Source of the DNA: Lujinxingia sediminis
GTDB taxonomy: Bacteria > Myxococcota_A > Bradymonadia > Bradymonadales > Bradymonadaceae
NCBI RefSeq assembly: GCF_004005565.1
Contig: NZ_SADD01000001.1
Span: 806,001-870,000 of the forward strand
Length of the DNA stretch: 64,000 nt
Direction: 5' to 3'
Part shown: piece by piece, positions 10,679-18,870 of the stretch
How the letters are laid out: each line of letters begins with the position of its first letter
Position numbering within the stretch: position 1 is the stretch's first letter
Translations under genes and position numbers: made by a program
Notes under the pieces: model-generated
The model's database searches: none
Seen by the model: the letters and a program-made list of their open reading frames with translations, nothing else
Told to the model about the DNA's origin: nothing

Positions 10679-11905
10679 GTGAGACCGAGCCTGAAGAGAC
10701 GTACAAAATCGGCAGCCCCCTGGATCTGCAAAGCCCCGGGTGTAAACGTCGTCGCGCTGACCCTCGCGCTGAGCCTCCCGCTGGTCAGTACCACCGGTTG
10801 TGTGGCCTCGGAGCAGGGGCCTTTGCCGAACAGTGAGGCAGGGCACCTTTTTGTCGATCTGAACACCCCGCTGGCGGCAGGTTGGGATGCCACAATCCTG
10901 GTGCTCGGGCCGACCAATGGTGAGCAGATTTGCGACGAGGAGATCGGCTGCTACCCGGACCACCGCGCGTTGGAAGCGCACGATATCTCGCTGAGCGGCG
11001 ATGAGGGGGTGCTCGAGGTGGTCGGTTTTGAGGAGGTGGAGCTGATGGGGGTGGCCGGGGCGCGTGTGTCGCTTAAGGCGCTGCAGCCCGGACGCGCCCG
11101 GGTGGAGCTCGTCTTTGATGTGGAGGGCCTGGAGCCGCCCGCGAGTACCGATCCCGAACGTGGGGAGGATGCTGGCGAGCTGCCTCATTTTGTGGACGCG
11201 TTCGAGGTGGACGTTCGCGAGGTGAATCGTGTGGAGCTGCGACGCGTGATCGGGGGCGTCGACCCCCAGGGGCGTTACGGGAGCTGTCCGGCGACCGGAG
11301 CCGGAGCCTACGTATTTGACGATCCGACCGAGCTGGCCATCACCGTGGAGCAGCGAAAACTCGATGCGGAAGGCCAACTTCTGCGCGGCTCCGGTCAGTT
11401 CGCCTTTGAGGTCGACCCGCCCGAGGCGATGGCGCTTTTTGAGGGGGAGGAGAGCCTGCATCAGATTCGGCTGGAGCCTTCGCAGAGCGGAGCGATCGCG
11501 CTCAAGGGCGACCAGGGAGAGGCCCTGATGAGCTTTCGGCTCGGAGGGCCGGAGGCTGTCGACGGGGCGCAACCACGTGTGATCGAAGTCACCACCGAGG
11601 GGCAGCGCGGGTTTGCCGTCAACCGCATGGTTCAGGGACGTTTTTATGAGCTTCAGCTGGGGCCGACGCTGGCGCAGGCTCCGCTCTGTGGCGGGGATGC
11701 CGTGGTTCAGAAGCAGGTGATGACACCGGCGAACTGTGAGTTCGCCACCGCGCCCACTGCAAACTCCGTACAACTTGTACGGGCGCTCAACCCGGGGGAG
11801 TGCTGGGTGCGATTTGTTTCGCCGCAGGCCAGCGGAGGACGCGGGATCGCAGTGGATTTTCAACTGGATGTGGAGCCCGGCACCCCGACGCAGCCCGGAC
11901 TCTAA
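10679..11905 (+). CDS. Hypothetical lipoprotein, beta-rich
   Basis: A 408-residue protein from a GTG start with GGAG upstream. A hydrophobic signal (ALTLALSLPLVSTTGC) ends in a lipobox with Cys near residue 41, an unusually long N-region, so a GTG start about 20 codons later is possible. The mature part is rich in short beta-strand patterns and acidic residues, suggesting Ig-like or bacterial-surface domains, with scattered Cys (QICDEEIGC, GSCPATG, PLCGGDA, PANCEF, GECWVRF). No enzyme motif is visible. It may form a surface module with the divergent lysyl-oxidase-like lipoprotein; this is only a guess from position. Confidence 0.65.
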   Translation: MRPSLKRRTKSAAPWICKAPGVNVVALTLALSLPLVSTTGCVASEQGPLPNSEAGHLFVDLNTPLAAGWDATILVLGPTNGEQICDEEIGCYPDHRALEAHDISLSGDEGVLEVVGFEEVELMGVAGARVSLKALQPGRARVELVFDVEGLEPPASTDPERGEDAGELPHFVDAFEVDVREVNRVELRRVIGGVDPQGRYGSCPATGAGAYVFDDPTELAITVEQRKLDAEGQLLRGSGQFAFEVDPPEAMALFEGEESLHQIRLEPSQSGAIALKGDQGEALMSFRLGGPEAVDGAQPRVIEVTTEGQRGFAVNRMVQGRFYELQLGPTLAQAPLCGGDAVVQKQVMTPANCEFATAPTANSVQLVRALNPGECWVRFVSPQASGGRGIAVDFQLDVEPGTPTQPGL

Positions 11906-11924
11906 AAGCCCGGGCTGCGTCGGG
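11884..11924. terminator. Strong hairpin between convergent genes
   Basis: A 15-bp perfect inverted repeat (CCCGACGCAGCCCGG / CCGGGCTGCGTCGGG) has the stop codon of the plus-strand lipoprotein gene in its 11-base loop. There is no T run on either side, so it may be a bidirectional barrier or Rho-independent pause rather than a classic terminator. Confidence 0.5.
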
Positions 11925-11947
11925 AGGCGGCACAGACAACGCGTCGA

Positions 11948-13222
11948 TTACTCGTGGCGATCGAAGAGGAGCTGGTCGCTTAAAGGATCCTCGCCGTCGA
12001 GCATCGCCTCATAGGAGGTGTCGCCGTCGAGCTGCAGGCGTAAAAAGGCCATGCTGTAGGCGTTGATGACATGGTAGGCCTCTTCATAGCCCATGTTTGT
12101 TGGGCTGCAACCGTCCTCCTGGAAGTCGTCGACCGCGTCTCCGAGAAGTTCGCAGAGGTTGGAGAAGGTGAAGTGGCCGCCGTTTGTGATGTCGATGCGG
12201 CGGTGTTGCTCACCTTCCATCGCCTCCCAGAGAGGATCGCCCTCAAGCGCATTGGGCAGGGTCAAGTCTCTGCTGGCAGTCCACATCAGGGTCGGGATCT
12301 CGATGGAGGAGGTGCCTGGCACATATACTTCGGCCCCGGCCGGTGTCATCGGGATGGAGGCTTTGAAGCGAGTGTCGAGGAAGCCCTCTTCGAAGATAGC
12401 GTTCTGATCGTTTTCGAAGATCTCGCAGATACGGTTGCTGATGGTGTCGTTGGCACAGCCGGTGTTGACGGCCTCCATATCAAGCGTCGCGCCGGTTGTG
12501 GCCAGCGTGGTGAAACCGCCGAGGCTGTGGCCGCTGAGGGCGATCTTCGATGGTGAGATTGTGCCGTAGAGCGCGTGGTCTTCGGGGAGAGCCTCGACCC
12601 AGTCCAGAATAGCGCTGACGTCCTGTGGCCGATAGACGGTCGATTCCAGTCGCACCGCACCGCCGGTATCACCGAAGGTGTTGCCTTTATGATCCGGCGC
12701 GATGACGACGTAGCCGTGGCTGGTGAGGTACTCGGCAAAGAAATAACTCTGGACGCTGAAGCTGCCATTGCCGTGGGAGAAGACCATCAGCGGCGCAGGC
12801 TCATCCGGGTCGATGGCCGGGGTGGGATCGCGAAGCACGCCCGGGGCGTTGATGGAGTTGAGATAGCGCCCCTCGTATCCCTCGGTGTCGAGGGTGGGGT
12901 ACCAGATGGAGATGAAGATCTCGCGCTCCTCCTCGCCATCGCCTCGCGGTACGTAGCGGATCTTGGTGTAGGAGTAGCCGATACCAAAGTGGCCGCGCGC
13001 CTCGATGGGCCAGGGCCGCTGGGGGAGCGCGTCCAGGGGATCGACGTCTGCGTCTTCGTCGGCGTCTGACGTGTCGACGTCACTCGGATCGGCGTCGGCG
13101 ACGAGATCGGTGTCAGGGGTGCCCGTATCGGGGCTGTCGGAGGCCTGGTCTTCGCCGCAGGCGAAAAGAAGAAGACTGGCAAGCCCGGCCAGACTCAGGC
13201 GAACGCGGTTTCGGGTGCACAT
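11948..13222 (-). CDS. Exported alpha/beta hydrolase lipoprotein (PAF-acetylhydrolase-like)
   Basis: A 424-residue lipoprotein. Lipobox LLFAC is near residue 22, followed by about 35 residues of Asp/Thr/Pro-rich linker (PDTGTPDTDL, DADEDADVDP). The catalytic domain has the oxyanion motif VFSHGNGSF, HGYVVIAPDHKGN, the nucleophile elbow GHSLGGF and a C-terminal His in NGGHFTF, an arrangement like the PAF-acetylhydrolase/dienelactone-hydrolase-type hydrolases of Myxococcota. The substrate is unknown. The ATG at 13222 is 11 bases after the stop of the ACBP gene, so the two are probably one transcript. Start choice is backed by the signal peptide. Confidence 0.8.
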   Translation of the reverse strand: MCTRNRVRLSLAGLASLLLFACGEDQASDSPDTGTPDTDLVADADPSDVDTSDADEDADVDPLDALPQRPWPIEARGHFGIGYSYTKIRYVPRGDGEEEREIFISIWYPTLDTEGYEGRYLNSINAPGVLRDPTPAIDPDEPAPLMVFSHGNGSFSVQSYFFAEYLTSHGYVVIAPDHKGNTFGDTGGAVRLESTVYRPQDVSAILDWVEALPEDHALYGTISPSKIALSGHSLGGFTTLATTGATLDMEAVNTGCANDTISNRICEIFENDQNAIFEEGFLDTRFKASIPMTPAGAEVYVPGTSSIEIPTLMWTASRDLTLPNALEGDPLWEAMEGEQHRRIDITNGGHFTFSNLCELLGDAVDDFQEDGCSPTNMGYEEAYHVINAYSMAFLRLQLDGDTSYEAMLDGEDPLSDQLLFDRHE

Positions 13223-13232
13223 CGGGCGTCCT

Positions 13233-13490
13233 TCAGGAGTTGACCAGCGAGTTGACGAGCTTGATGTAGGCCTCTTTGGCCGCATCCTGGGACATACCTT
13301 TTTTCTGCGCCCAGGCGTCGAACTTCGCCCGCTCGCGAATCTTTAAGCGGGAGGGTTGTTTGCCTTCGACATCGCCGGCGGTGGCCTGCTTAAAGAGGGC
13401 ATAGAGATCGAGCAACGTGGCGTTGTCGGGAGTGCTGCCAAGCGTTTGCACCCGGCGAGTGGCAGATTCGAAGTCGTTTTGTAGGCTCAT
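13233..13490 (-). CDS. Acyl-CoA-binding protein (ACBP)
   Basis: An 85-residue protein, exactly the eukaryotic ACBP length. Family motifs in order: LQNDFESATRRV, LLDLYALFKQATAGD (LLxLYxLYKQATxGD in the family), the AKFDAWAQKKGMSQDAAKEAYI block and a C-terminal KLVNSL. The ligand-contacting Tyr and Lys positions of that block are present. It binds long-chain acyl-CoA thioesters in the cytosol, buffering and delivering them. The start at 13490 leaves 45 bases of non-conserved frame upstream out. It is likely co-transcribed with the exported hydrolase that follows. Confidence 0.92.
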   Translation of the reverse strand: MSLQNDFESATRRVQTLGSTPDNATLLDLYALFKQATAGDVEGKQPSRLKIRERAKFDAWAQKKGMSQDAAKEAYIKLVNSLVNS

Positions 13491-13633
13491 TCTGGCTCGA
13501 CCCTGAAAAGAGGTTGGGGTAGTTGGAACCTTCAAACTACCAGAGCTGATTGCGGCGGCAAGGCAGAAGCGTGCGTTTCGGCCCGCCGATACGTGCCGGG
13601 GCGGCGCTCTAACTCATGGCAAGGACAGGATCG

Positions 13634-14620
13634 ATGAAGATGCAAAACCCTCTGGAAGGACTGCTCGGCAGTGCCGCGCTTCGCGAGCGCCTGGGAGGGC
13701 ACGTGCAGACGATCGCCCCGGCGCTCCGCCATGACTGGCTGCCGCGCAAAGCGCCCAGGGCCAGCCTCTGGCGCACGCGCGTGGACGATGGGCGAGGTGG
13801 TGAGGTGACGCTCAGCGGGATGTTTGCTGATGTGCCCGGCGTCCGTGATCTTGTGGTTGTGGTGCACGGGCTGGGCGGTTCGGTGGATCGTGGCTACTGC
13901 GTGGAGGCCGCCCGCGCCGCGGAGCGTGCCGGTTTGCCCTGTCTGCGCCTGGCGATGCGCGGCGCCGATGGGCTGGGCGAAGATATGCATCACGCCGGCC
14001 TCACCGATGATCTGCGCGCGGTGCTTCAGCAGCCATTTTTCGAGCGTTTTGAGCGCATTGCACTGCTGGGCTACTCAATGGGGGGGCATGTCTGCCTGAA
14101 GGCGGCTGCTGAGGGCGTAGCGACGAAGGTAACGGCTGTGGCGGCCGTCTGCCCGCCCCTTGATCTGGAGGCCACGCAGCGCTGTCTGGATGCGCCGGCA
14201 AACCTGATCTACCGCCGTCACCTGCTCGGCGGGCTCAACGCCATGTATGCGGGCATCGCTGAGAGGGGGGCCGTGCCCACCCCTCCGCAGCGCGTGCGCC
14301 TGGCGACGACGATCCGCGAGTGGGATCAGCTCACGGTGGTGCCGCGCTTTAAGTTTCGGGATGTCGACGACTATTACCGCTCGCAGTCGGTGGGGCCGAT
14401 GTTGAAGTCCCTGGAGGTGCCGACGCTTGTGGTGGCCAGTCCCGGCGATCCGATGATTCCGGCCGACTCGCTGCGCGGACCGCTGGTGAGCGCGTCGACC
14501 CGTGTGCAAGCGCGCTGGATCGCGGGCGGGGGCCACGTCTTCTTTCGTTCCGATGTCGATCTGGGTTTTGGCGGGGAGCCGGGCATCGAGGCCCAGATCT
14601 TACGCTGGTGTTTCCGTTGA
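13634..14620 (+). CDS. YheT-like alpha/beta hydrolase
   Basis: A 328-residue protein of the YheT/ABHD1-3 family (COG0429). Recognisable are the opening GLLGSAALRERLGGHVQTI, the VVVHGLGGS oxyanion motif, RGADG, the nucleophile elbow GYSMGGH, the FRDVDDYYRSQSVGPML block, the Asp in SPGDPMIP and the His in GGGHVFF. Members of this family hydrolyse esters or phospholipids; the substrate here is unknown. The ATG at 13634 has AAGGACAGGA just upstream; an in-frame ATG at 13616 adds six residues and cannot be excluded. It has no signal peptide, so it is cytosolic. Confidence 0.85.
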   Translation: MKMQNPLEGLLGSAALRERLGGHVQTIAPALRHDWLPRKAPRASLWRTRVDDGRGGEVTLSGMFADVPGVRDLVVVVHGLGGSVDRGYCVEAARAAERAGLPCLRLAMRGADGLGEDMHHAGLTDDLRAVLQQPFFERFERIALLGYSMGGHVCLKAAAEGVATKVTAVAAVCPPLDLEATQRCLDAPANLIYRRHLLGGLNAMYAGIAERGAVPTPPQRVRLATTIREWDQLTVVPRFKFRDVDDYYRSQSVGPMLKSLEVPTLVVASPGDPMIPADSLRGPLVSASTRVQARWIAGGGHVFFRSDVDLGFGGEPGIEAQILRWCFR

Positions 14621-14646
14621 GTGTTTACGCTCTTAACAGGCGTATG

Positions 14647-14687
14647 CGAAAGAAGCGCGCCCGGACATTCGGGGCGCGCTTCTTTCG
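14647..14687. terminator. Bidirectional hairpin between the YheT-like gene and rho
   Basis: A 16-bp perfect inverted repeat (CGAAAGAAGCGCGCCC and its complement) has a 9-base loop, 26 bases after one stop and 34 bases after the other. The A/T-rich ends of the stem give short T tracts on both strands. Confidence 0.75.
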
Positions 14688-14720
14688 TAATCAGGATGGA
14701 CAGCCCGCCTGATGAGCCGT

Positions 14721-15668
14721 TTAGAGCTGGGGGATGGAGCGCAGGAAGCTCTGATTGCTCTTGGAGTCATGCAGCCGTTTGATCATCCACTGCATGCCCT
14801 CCACCGGGCTCTGGTCCATGAGGCGCCGGCGCAGAAGCGGGGTCTGCTTGCGCTCAAGCTCATCGAGCATGATCTCTTCGCGGCGGGTGCCGCTGCTTGC
14901 GATGTCGATGGCCGGAAAGACCCGACGCAGCACGAGCTCCTCGTCCAGGAGCAGCTCCATATTGCCGGTTCCCTTAAACTCCTGGAAGATCACCTCGTCC
15001 ATGCGGCTGCCCGTCTCGATCAGGGCTGTACCGATGATGGTGAGGCTGCCGCCTCCCTCAAGGTTGCGCGCCGCGCCGAAGAGCTGGCGGGGGATGTCGA
15101 GCGCGCCGGCGGAGACGCCGCCGCTCAAGGTGCGCCCGCCCGAGCCGGTATGCTCGACGTTGTAGGCGCGCGCCAGACGGGTAATGGAGTCGAGCAGGAT
15201 GAGGACATCCTTACCCTCAAGGACTTTCTCCAGCGCGATGGAGAACGCTTTCTCCGCCACTTTAATATGGTTGCTGGAGGAGCGGTCGGAGGTCGACGCG
15301 TGGACGTCGAAAGGCATCTTCCGGCGGAAGTCTGTCGCTTCCTCGGGACGCTCATCGATGAGGACGGCGAGTTGGAAGATATCGGGGTGGTTTTTGTGGA
15401 CGGCTTTGCCGATCGTTTTCAGGATCGTGGTCTTGCCGGCCTTTGGCGGACTTGTGATCAGGCAGCGTTGCCCCCGGGAGATCGGGGTGAACATGTCCAT
15501 GATCCGCCCGATATACTCGTAGCGGTCGGTCTCCAGCCGGATGCGCTCGTTGGGCTGGATGGGGGTGTAGTCGGAGAGCTTCGCGGTCAGCGTAGCCAGG
15601 TCGACTTTGGGCTTGGAGCTCTGGCGATTGCCGCTGCGGCGACGACCGCGGCTGCGATTTCTACTCAT
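14721..15668 (-). CDS. rho: Rho-type RNA helicase lacking the N-terminal RNA-binding domain
   Basis: A 315-residue protein aligning with only the ATPase part of Rho (E. coli Rho is 419). Residues 1-22 are a basic tail (six Arg in the first 11). From residue 30 (LSDYTPIQPNERIRLE) it follows Rho: Walker A PPKAGKT 74-80, catalytic DERPEE 105-110, Walker B DVLILLDSITR 154-164, Q-loop-like SGGVSAGAL 182-190, R-loop FKGTGNMEL 231-239, Arg-finger region GTRREE 260-265. The helix bundle and OB fold that bind C-rich RNA in canonical Rho are absent. The upstream 137 bases before the divergent gene cannot hold them. No good ribosome-binding site is seen for the ATG, and no other start codon lies close upstream in frame. 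It could be the only rho or an accessory paralogue; that depends on the rest of the genome. Confidence 0.85.
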   Translation of the reverse strand: MSRNRSRGRRRSGNRQSSKPKVDLATLTAKLSDYTPIQPNERIRLETDRYEYIGRIMDMFTPISRGQRCLITSPPKAGKTTILKTIGKAVHKNHPDIFQLAVLIDERPEEATDFRRKMPFDVHASTSDRSSSNHIKVAEKAFSIALEKVLEGKDVLILLDSITRLARAYNVEHTGSGGRTLSGGVSAGALDIPRQLFGAARNLEGGGSLTIIGTALIETGSRMDEVIFQEFKGTGNMELLLDEELVLRRVFPAIDIASSGTRREEIMLDELERKQTPLLRRRLMDQSPVEGMQWMIKRLHDSKSNQSFLRSIPQL

Positions 15669-15805
15669 GACAGCATCGATGGGGTAGATTAAAGGAAGGG
15701 TCGAAAGAGTGCGTGGGCCCGGCAAGTTTAAGGGGACAAGCTGCTCGACACGAGTGGAGCTGCAGGCGCGGGCGTACGAAGTCACGACTCCATAGTCAAG
15801 AGAAT

Positions 15806-16711
15806 ATGCACATGGCGCGCGAAATTGAAAACGAAAATTCACATGGCGGCCTTCATCCGGCGCTGCTGACGGTGAGCTGGCCGGGCGGAAAGCGCTGGAC
15901 GGCAGCGCTCTGGCGCAGCCAGGGGGGCTCGACGATGCGTGGGATTCGCGGCTTGTTGGAGGCGCGTTTTCTGGCGCATGTAAGCATGCCGCCTGCATCC
16001 TATCTGGAGCAGGTCGAGGAGGCTGAGGTGCTCTCCTTTGATGTGGCCTGTTATGCCGAGCTCAGCGAGAGCGATGAGGCCGGAATGCAAGCCCTGGGAT
16101 TCCGGAGGGTGCCCGAAGCGCTTGACGCCGAGCAGCTTGAGCGGTTGAGCGTGTTTCGCAATGAGGCTCGTCGCAGCGGTGGAGCGTCGGTGTCGGATCC
16201 GCAGTCGCTGTGGCGGCTCAACTTCAGCAGGCCCAATGGCATGCTTGAGGGCATGATCAAAAGGGCGTGTGTGGCCAGCGCAAAACGCCAGGGCGGGCAG
16301 GTCTTTGGCGATCGGCCGGGGTGGCCGAGTAAGTGGCTGGTCGAAGAACTCAGCCGCGCGATGCAGCTGGAGCTCGGGCCCAACGTCGACGGATTGGAGC
16401 GGATCTGCGCGCTCTTGATCGACACCTCGCCGGGAGAGCTCGGCTGGGTAGAGCCGGTGGCCTTTCAGGCGATCTGCGATCTTCTTGCGGTGGTGCTTCA
16501 GGCCAGCGGTCGGGGGCAGGTGGAGTGGGCGAGCAGCCCGATGGATGCGCTGAGCGGACTTGCGCCGCCGCCGATGGCGCGGATTCGTCGCGCGGGTTCC
16601 TGGCGAGCGCTGGAGCTGGGGCGCGATGTGGCCTCGACCTTGCTGCTTCCCTTCGAGCGTCGGGAGACCGGCGAGGGACTGAAGGTGCTTCTGAGTACGT
16701 ATCTGCGCTGA
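15806..16711 (+). CDS. Hypothetical cytosolic protein
   Basis: A 301-residue protein with no signal peptide or membrane segment. It starts at ATG 15806 (another ATG two codons on), with a weak AAGAGA upstream. It opens with a strand-rich piece (LTVSWPGGKRWTAALW) and continues with helical, Glu/Leu-rich sequence. WRLNFSRPNGML and GWVEPVAFQAICDLLAVVL are the most structured-looking blocks. I do not recognise the family. It is divergent from rho, with 137 bases between the starts, so the two may share a control region. Confidence 0.6.
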   Translation: MHMAREIENENSHGGLHPALLTVSWPGGKRWTAALWRSQGGSTMRGIRGLLEARFLAHVSMPPASYLEQVEEAEVLSFDVACYAELSESDEAGMQALGFRRVPEALDAEQLERLSVFRNEARRSGGASVSDPQSLWRLNFSRPNGMLEGMIKRACVASAKRQGGQVFGDRPGWPSKWLVEELSRAMQLELGPNVDGLERICALLIDTSPGELGWVEPVAFQAICDLLAVVLQASGRGQVEWASSPMDALSGLAPPPMARIRRAGSWRALELGRDVASTLLLPFERRETGEGLKVLLSTYLR

Positions 16712-16830
16712 GGCGCGGCGTTGTCGCGCCGTGTTGAGGGGTTAGCTTCAGAGAGGGAGAGGTCGCAGGGGCGCGGGCGCTGAAGCTGCCCCGGTCGCTG
16801 CGAACTGACACGACACAACAGGGGGAAAGG

Positions 16831-17727
16831 ATGGCGAGCCTCAATGGCAGGTGCGCCGGTCTGTGGGGCCGTCACCGCTGGACGCATCGGGGGCTGGTGC
16901 TGCTTATCGTGCTCGGATGCTGGTGTGTTGCCGGCCTGGCGCAGAGCGCCCAGCCGCAGAGGGCCTCAGACGAGGAGCGGGCGATAGCGAGCCGAGGCGA
17001 AGTGTTGCTCTTCAGCGGGGTGGAGCGGATGGGAAACCGCGACGCCACAGGCTCGCCGCTGGCGTACCGTGGTCAGGCCTACCCGCTGATTTTACGCTGG
17101 GGGCGCAGCACGCCGCGCTGGAGTCGCACGTTGGAGTTGGGGGGATTTACCCCGGGGTTCAACGGGGGGCGGCTCAGCTCCGCGATCGATGATGGCCAGG
17201 GGCACTGGGCCAACGCCAGCTTCGTGGATGCGTCCTTTCAGTGGCGTTTTGCCTTGCTCAACCGCGGCAAGCGACGCCTGGAGATCGGCCCCCGCTTAAG
17301 TCATTGGACGATGTACCGATCCTACCAGTACGACCCGGCGCAGATCGGTTCGGTGGAGGTCTGGGAGGCCTTTGTCTCGCTGGATGCGTCCGCGGGCCTT
17401 CGCCAGTCGCTGGGAAACTGGGGGGAGCTGCACCTGGGCGTTAATGTGCCCCTGGGAGGCTACCTGATGCGTCCCAGTTACGCGGTTCGAGGCGACGAAC
17501 GGGTGCGTCTGGTTCAGGAGCGCTGGCGGGCGGTGACCGACGGTCGTTTCGCGAGCTGGGGGAGCTTTCGCATGGTGCAGACTCGCGCTGAGATCTGGTG
17601 GATGCCGGGCACGTATCTGGCGGTAGTGGGCGCCTACCGAGGGGGGGCGTTCAGCTATGACTTACCTCTCGATACGCGCACCTACAGCCATCGCTTCAGC
17701 CTGGGCCTGGGGTTGCTCTACAGGTAG
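16831..17727 (+). CDS. Exported barrel-like envelope protein
   Basis: A 298-residue protein with a signal peptide (HRGLVLLIVLGCWCVAGLAQSAQ) after a basic start, and an AGGGGGAAAGG ribosome-binding site. The mature part is made of alternating aromatic/hydrophobic strands (RFALLNRGKRRLEIGPRL, GELHLGVNVPLGGYLM, RFSLGLGLLYR) and ends in an aromatic-x-Arg, as expected of an outer-membrane beta-barrel. No Cys-based lipobox cleavage is apparent. Function is unknown. The S41 protease lipoprotein follows 46 bases later on the same strand, so they are probably co-expressed. Confidence 0.65.
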   Translation: MASLNGRCAGLWGRHRWTHRGLVLLIVLGCWCVAGLAQSAQPQRASDEERAIASRGEVLLFSGVERMGNRDATGSPLAYRGQAYPLILRWGRSTPRWSRTLELGGFTPGFNGGRLSSAIDDGQGHWANASFVDASFQWRFALLNRGKRRLEIGPRLSHWTMYRSYQYDPAQIGSVEVWEAFVSLDASAGLRQSLGNWGELHLGVNVPLGGYLMRPSYAVRGDERVRLVQERWRAVTDGRFASWGSFRMVQTRAEIWWMPGTYLAVVGAYRGGAFSYDLPLDTRTYSHRFSLGLGLLYR

Positions 17728-17773
17728 GTCTGCGTACACGCGATTTAGCAGGTTCCGACAACCGGGGGGAGGG

Positions 17774-18859
17774 ATGAAGACCAGAGCGCGGCTGAGCGGG
17801 TGGTTTCGCGGGGGGCTTTTGGCGCTGCTGCTGCTGATGAGTGGTGGATGCGGGGCTTTTCTAGGGCCCGATCCGGCCAATACACCCGAGAGCAACTTCG
17901 AGATCTTCTGGGAGTCGTTTGACCGTCATTATGCCCATTTTGTGCATAAGGATGTCGACTGGGACGAGGTCTACCTGCGCTACCGTCCGCGGGTTGATGC
18001 AAAGACCACGGACGATGAACTCTTGGAGGTTTTTGGCGAGATGATCCGCTATCTGGAAGACGGCCACGTCTACGTCTCGGCCGGCGAGTTGGGGCGGGTT
18101 CAAAGCGATCTTCATCTGCGAGGCTCGCGGCGCAACTATGACCGCAACCTCATCAGTCGGCGCTACATCATGGGTAAAGAGCAGAGCGCCGGTGGGGGGA
18201 ACTTCCGCTACGGCTGGGCCAGCCACACCCTGGGGTACGTGCATCTGGCGACGTTAAGCGGTGCGGAGGGCATCGGTGAGGATGTTCACGGCTGGATCGA
18301 GGATCTGGATGAGATACTGGCGTACTTCAAAGACGCTGAAGGGCTGGTCATCGACCTTCGTAATAACAGCGGGGGGCGAGCGTTTAATACCACGTTTGTG
18401 GCCAGCCGCTTTGCCACCGACACCCGGGACTTTGTGGTGACCCGCACCCGCAACGGCGCACGCCACGATGCCTTCTCGTCGCCCACCGTCTGGAAGGTCT
18501 CACCGGCGGGACCGCGTCAGTTTACAAAACCTGTGGTGGTGCTGACCAACCGCTACAGCTTCAGCGCCGCAGAGTGGCTCACCCTGGCGCTTCGTCAGTA
18601 CGATCACGTCACACATATGGGCACCAACAGCGGCGGGGGCCTGGCGATGTTTCTGCCACGGGAGCTTCCCAATGGATGGCACTACACGATCTCGGTGCAG
18701 GAGACCCGCGACGCCGATGGGACCTTTTACGAGCGTGTCGGCGTACCCCCGCATATTCATGTGGAAAACACGCCGGATGACGTCAGGCAGAACCGCGACG
18801 CGATCCTCGAGCAGGCTCTCTCCCATCTGAGAAAGCAGGCCGGGCTGGCCGGGCACTGA
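17774..18859 (+). CDS. S41-family serine protease lipoprotein
   Basis: A 361-residue lipoprotein with lipobox MSGGC. The ATG at 17774 is chosen for the GGGGGAGGG site and the signal peptide; the frame extends upstream into the previous gene. The tricorn-core pattern of S41 proteases is visible: an N-terminal helical bundle (FEIFWESFDRHYAHF, typical of this subgroup), LGYVHLATLSG, GLVIDLRNNSGG, VVVLTNRYSFSAAEWL with the catalytic Ser in the last motif, GTNSGGG and a GVPPHIHVENT end. S41 enzymes cleave C-terminal peptide regions in the periplasm. No PDZ domain is seen, in line with the short length. Confidence 0.85.
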   Translation: MKTRARLSGWFRGGLLALLLLMSGGCGAFLGPDPANTPESNFEIFWESFDRHYAHFVHKDVDWDEVYLRYRPRVDAKTTDDELLEVFGEMIRYLEDGHVYVSAGELGRVQSDLHLRGSRRNYDRNLISRRYIMGKEQSAGGGNFRYGWASHTLGYVHLATLSGAEGIGEDVHGWIEDLDEILAYFKDAEGLVIDLRNNSGGRAFNTTFVASRFATDTRDFVVTRTRNGARHDAFSSPTVWKVSPAGPRQFTKPVVVLTNRYSFSAAEWLTLALRQYDHVTHMGTNSGGGLAMFLPRELPNGWHYTISVQETRDADGTFYERVGVPPHIHVENTPDDVRQNRDAILEQALSHLRKQAGLAGH

Positions 18860-18870
18860 GGTTCACAGGC

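Noticed and set aside
10550-11863. A 437-codon minus-strand frame
   Set aside because: Covers the plus-strand lipoprotein gene, which has a signal peptide and ribosome-binding site; the minus frame has neither.
15669-15998. In-frame extension of rho by 110 codons upstream
   Set aside because: The extension does not resemble the Rho OB fold and would run into the divergent gene; no start codon with a ribosome-binding site is present.
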